Part shown: in pieces, positions 3,525-5,208 of the stretch
Position numbering within the stretch: position 1 is the stretch's first letter
How the letters are laid out: every line of letters begins with the position of its first letter
Assembly (NCBI GenBank): GCA_913053795.1
Contig: CAJXGZ010000178.1
Location: 1 to 5,208, forward strand
Length of the DNA stretch: 5,208 nucleotides
Reading direction: 5' to 3'
From: an uncultured Rhodospirillales bacterium
GTDB taxonomy: Bacteria > Pseudomonadota > Alphaproteobacteria > Rhodospirillales > 2-02-FULL-58-16
Notes under the pieces: generated by a model
Databases searched by the model: none
The model's input: only the letters and a program-made list of their open reading frames with translations
Told to the model about the DNA's origin: nothing
Made by a program: the position numbers and the translations under genes

Positions 3525-5208
3525 TCGCCGCTTCCCTGCGTTTGCTTTTTCCGCTCTTGCAACGACGCCTCTTTTTCGGCGTCCACCCACCAAGTTTCGA
3601 ACTGGGCGCCTTTAATGGGCGTCGTCTCAGGCATTCCCAGCTTGTCCCAGTAGGCGATGCGTTGATAATCCAAATGCCAGTGGGGGATGACGTAGTGGCC
3701 CCATTGCAGAACCCTGTCCAGGACCTTGCTTAGGGTGACCAGGCTTTTGCGGTCCTTGGCGGCGATCAGTTTCTCCACCAATTCGTCGATCACGGGATCC
3801 TTGATTCCAATGTAGTTGCGGCTGCCCGGGCGCGAAGCGGCGGCGCTGGTCCAATAGCTGCGTTGCTCGTTGCCCGGCGACATGGACTGGCCGAAAGTGG
3901 CGACGATCATATCGTAGTCGAAGGTCTCCATGCGCTTGATGTACTGGGCGGTGTCGACGGTGCGCACCTTCATTTTAACCCCCAGGCGCTCCAGGGTCTT
4001 GGCGAAGGGCAAAACCACCCGCTCAAAGGAGGGGCTGATCAACAGGGTCTCGAACTTGAAAGCTTTGCCGGATTTGGCGTTAACCAGCTTGCCGTCCTTG
4101 ATGATCCAACCCGCCTCTTTAAGCAGTTTCGCCGCTATGCGCAGGTTGGAGCGGATGCGGCCCGAGCCGTCGGTGGCGGGCGGTTGGTAGGCCTTGGTGA
4201 AGACCTCTTCGGGAATGCGGCCGCGGTAGGGCTCTAAGATGGCCAACTCATCGGCGCCGGGAAGGCCCGTGGCCGCCATCTCCGAGTTGTCGAAATAGCT
4301 GCGGGTGCGGACATATTGGCTGTAGAACAGATTCTTGTTGGACCAGGAGAAATCAAAGGCGTAGGCCAGCGCTTGGCGCACCCGCTTGTCCTTGAACAGA
4401 TCGCGCCTGAGGTTATAGACGAAGCCCTGCATTCCGGCGGGGTTCTTATGCTTGACCTCGATCTTGCGGATCAGTCCCTTGTCGACGGCGGGGATGTTGT
4501 AAGCCGTGGCCCAGTTCTTTGAGATATTCTCGAAGCGTAAATCGAAGGCGCCGGACTTGAAGGCCTCCAGCGCCACCGTGGCGTCACGGTAATAGTCGTA
4601 CTTGATGACGTCGAAGTTATTCATGCCCCGGTTGACGGCAAGGTCCTTGCCCCAGTAATCGGCTATCCTCTCGTAAGTGACGGTGCGGTTGGTGTCGAAT
4701 TTACCGATCTTGTAGGGGCCGCTTCCAAGGGGCGGCTCCAGGGTCGTCTTTTCGAATTCGCGGTCCCGCCAATAGTGCTCGGGCAGCACCGTCAGTTGCC
4801 CCAGGATCAGCGGCAGCTCCCGGTTCTCGCCGGGCTTGAAGGTGAACTTGATCCGATGCTCCGAGGTCGCCTCCACCTTTTCCACGCTGTTGTAGTAAAA
4901 GCGATAAAAGGGACGGCCCTTCTCCACCAGGATATTAAAGGAGAAGACCACGTCCTTGGCCGTCACCGGCTTGCCGTCATGCCAGCGCGCCTGCTTGCGC
5001 AGATTGAAGGCGACCCACGAGCGATCCTCGGGCAACTCGATGCTTTCGGCCAGCAGCCCGTACTTGCTGAAGGGTTCGTCGGCGCTGTCCACCATCAGGG
5101 TGTCATAGATCATGGCGGAGCCGTCGGCGGCCTCGCCCTTGATGATGAAGCCGTTGAAACTGTCGAAGCCGCCGATGGCCGCCAGCTTCACCGAACCGCC
5201 CTTAGGCG
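3521..5208 (-). CDS. YejA-like extracellular solute-binding protein, family 5 (peptide ABC transporter; N-terminus outside the window)
   Basis: The minus-strand frame is open from the right window edge to TAA at 3523-3521, about 561 residues. The first GTG at 5191 is internal: in-frame codons before it read PKGGS and the following residues (VKLAAIGGFDSFNGFIIKG) are the usual start of the mature protein in this family, so the signal peptide lies beyond 5208. HDGKPVTAKDVVFSF (nt 4937-4981) is the hallmark of family 5 binding proteins. GSGPYKIG, YYRDATVALEAFKSG, RVRQALAYAFDF, RSYFDNSEMAATGLP and the tail with VIPHWHLDYQRIAYW and WWVD resemble YejA, the periplasmic subunit of the YejABEF oligopeptide/microcin C importer. 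It would capture peptides in the periplasm and hand them to an inner-membrane ABC permease; no permease or ATPase gene is in the window. No frameshift is seen. The family is certain; YejA orthology and substrate are inferred. Confidence 0.93.
   Translation of the reverse strand, partial: PKGGSVKLAAIGGFDSFNGFIIKGEAADGSAMIYDTLMVDSADEPFSKYGLLAESIELPEDRSWVAFNLRKQARWHDGKPVTAKDVVFSFNILVEKGRPFYRFYYNSVEKVEATSEHRIKFTFKPGENRELPLILGQLTVLPEHYWRDREFEKTTLEPPLGSGPYKIGKFDTNRTVTYERIADYWGKDLAVNRGMNNFDVIKYDYYRDATVALEAFKSGAFDLRFENISKNWATAYNIPAVDKGLIRKIEVKHKNPAGMQGFVYNLRRDLFKDKRVRQALAYAFDFSWSNKNLFYSQYVRTRSYFDNSEMAATGLPGADELAILEPYRGRIPEEVFTKAYQPPATDGSGRIRSNLRIAAKLLKEAGWIIKDGKLVNAKSGKAFKFETLLISPSFERVVLPFAKTLERLGVKMKVRTVDTAQYIKRMETFDYDMIVATFGQSMSPGNEQRSYWTSAAASRPGSRNYIGIKDPVIDELVEKLIAAKDRKSLVTLSKVLDRVLQWGHYVIPHWHLDYQRIAYWDKLGMPETTPIKGAQFETWWVDAEKEASLQERKKQTQGSGD

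Noticed and set aside
5189..5191. GTG at 5191 as the start of the solute-binding protein
   Set aside because: The frame continues upstream in-frame as PKGGS to the window edge and the family has a signal peptide before this point, so the gene is cut by the window.
1..5208. CRISPR arrays, tRNA or rRNA genes, complete insertion sequences, known riboswitches
   Set aside because: No regularly spaced repeats, cloverleaf-like segments, rRNA-like sequence, transposase or recognisable riboswitch core was seen on either strand.

Overview
The window looks like chromosomal DNA of an alphaproteobacterium, possibly of the Rhodospirillales. This is inferred from high-GC codon use, a TraR/LuxR-type autoinducer-binding domain, a YejA-like solute-binding protein, a purA protein with canonical residues, and a palindromic element of the MITE type. 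No rRNA, tRNA, CRISPR array or complete insertion sequence is visible.

Layout from left to right. (1) Positions 1-264, minus strand: the first 88 residues of a LuxR-type regulator, cut by the window edge. (2) Positions 265-565: a relatively AT-rich spacer with a spaced direct repeat that may hold promoters for the flanking genes. (3) Positions 566-748, plus: a 60-residue, extremely charged small protein just upstream of purA, with two alternative GC hairpins around its stop codon. (4) Positions 800-2092, plus: complete purA (adenylosuccinate synthetase), the one clear housekeeping gene. (5) Positions 2154-2647, plus: a decayed two-gene locus. It has a nucleotidyltransferase-fold-like gene that has lost its middle and its reading frame, overlapping an intact 65-residue partner of unknown function. 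(6) Positions 2644-2807: a 164-bp non-coding palindromic element with perfect 34-bp inverted repeats, inserted at the stop codon of that partner. (7) Positions 2819-3142, minus: a 107-residue protein with a lysine-rich tail. (8) Positions 3276-3524, plus: an 82-residue lipoprotein whose upstream region has a 10-bp direct repeat and a CtrA-like box. (9) Positions 3521-5208, minus: most of a YejA-like family 5 solute-binding protein, cut at its N-terminal end by the window edge, whose stop codon overlaps that of the lipoprotein.

The genes do not form one pathway. purA makes AMP precursor, the luxR fragment points to cell-density or small-molecule sensing, and the solute-binding protein to peptide uptake. 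The stretch 2154-2807 is accessory in character (gene decay plus a small mobile element) and holds the most unusual structure. I see no convincing complete new system here. The best candidates for follow-up are the decayed nucleotidyltransferase/partner pair, the palindromic element at its end, and the charged small ORF with alternative hairpins in front of purA.
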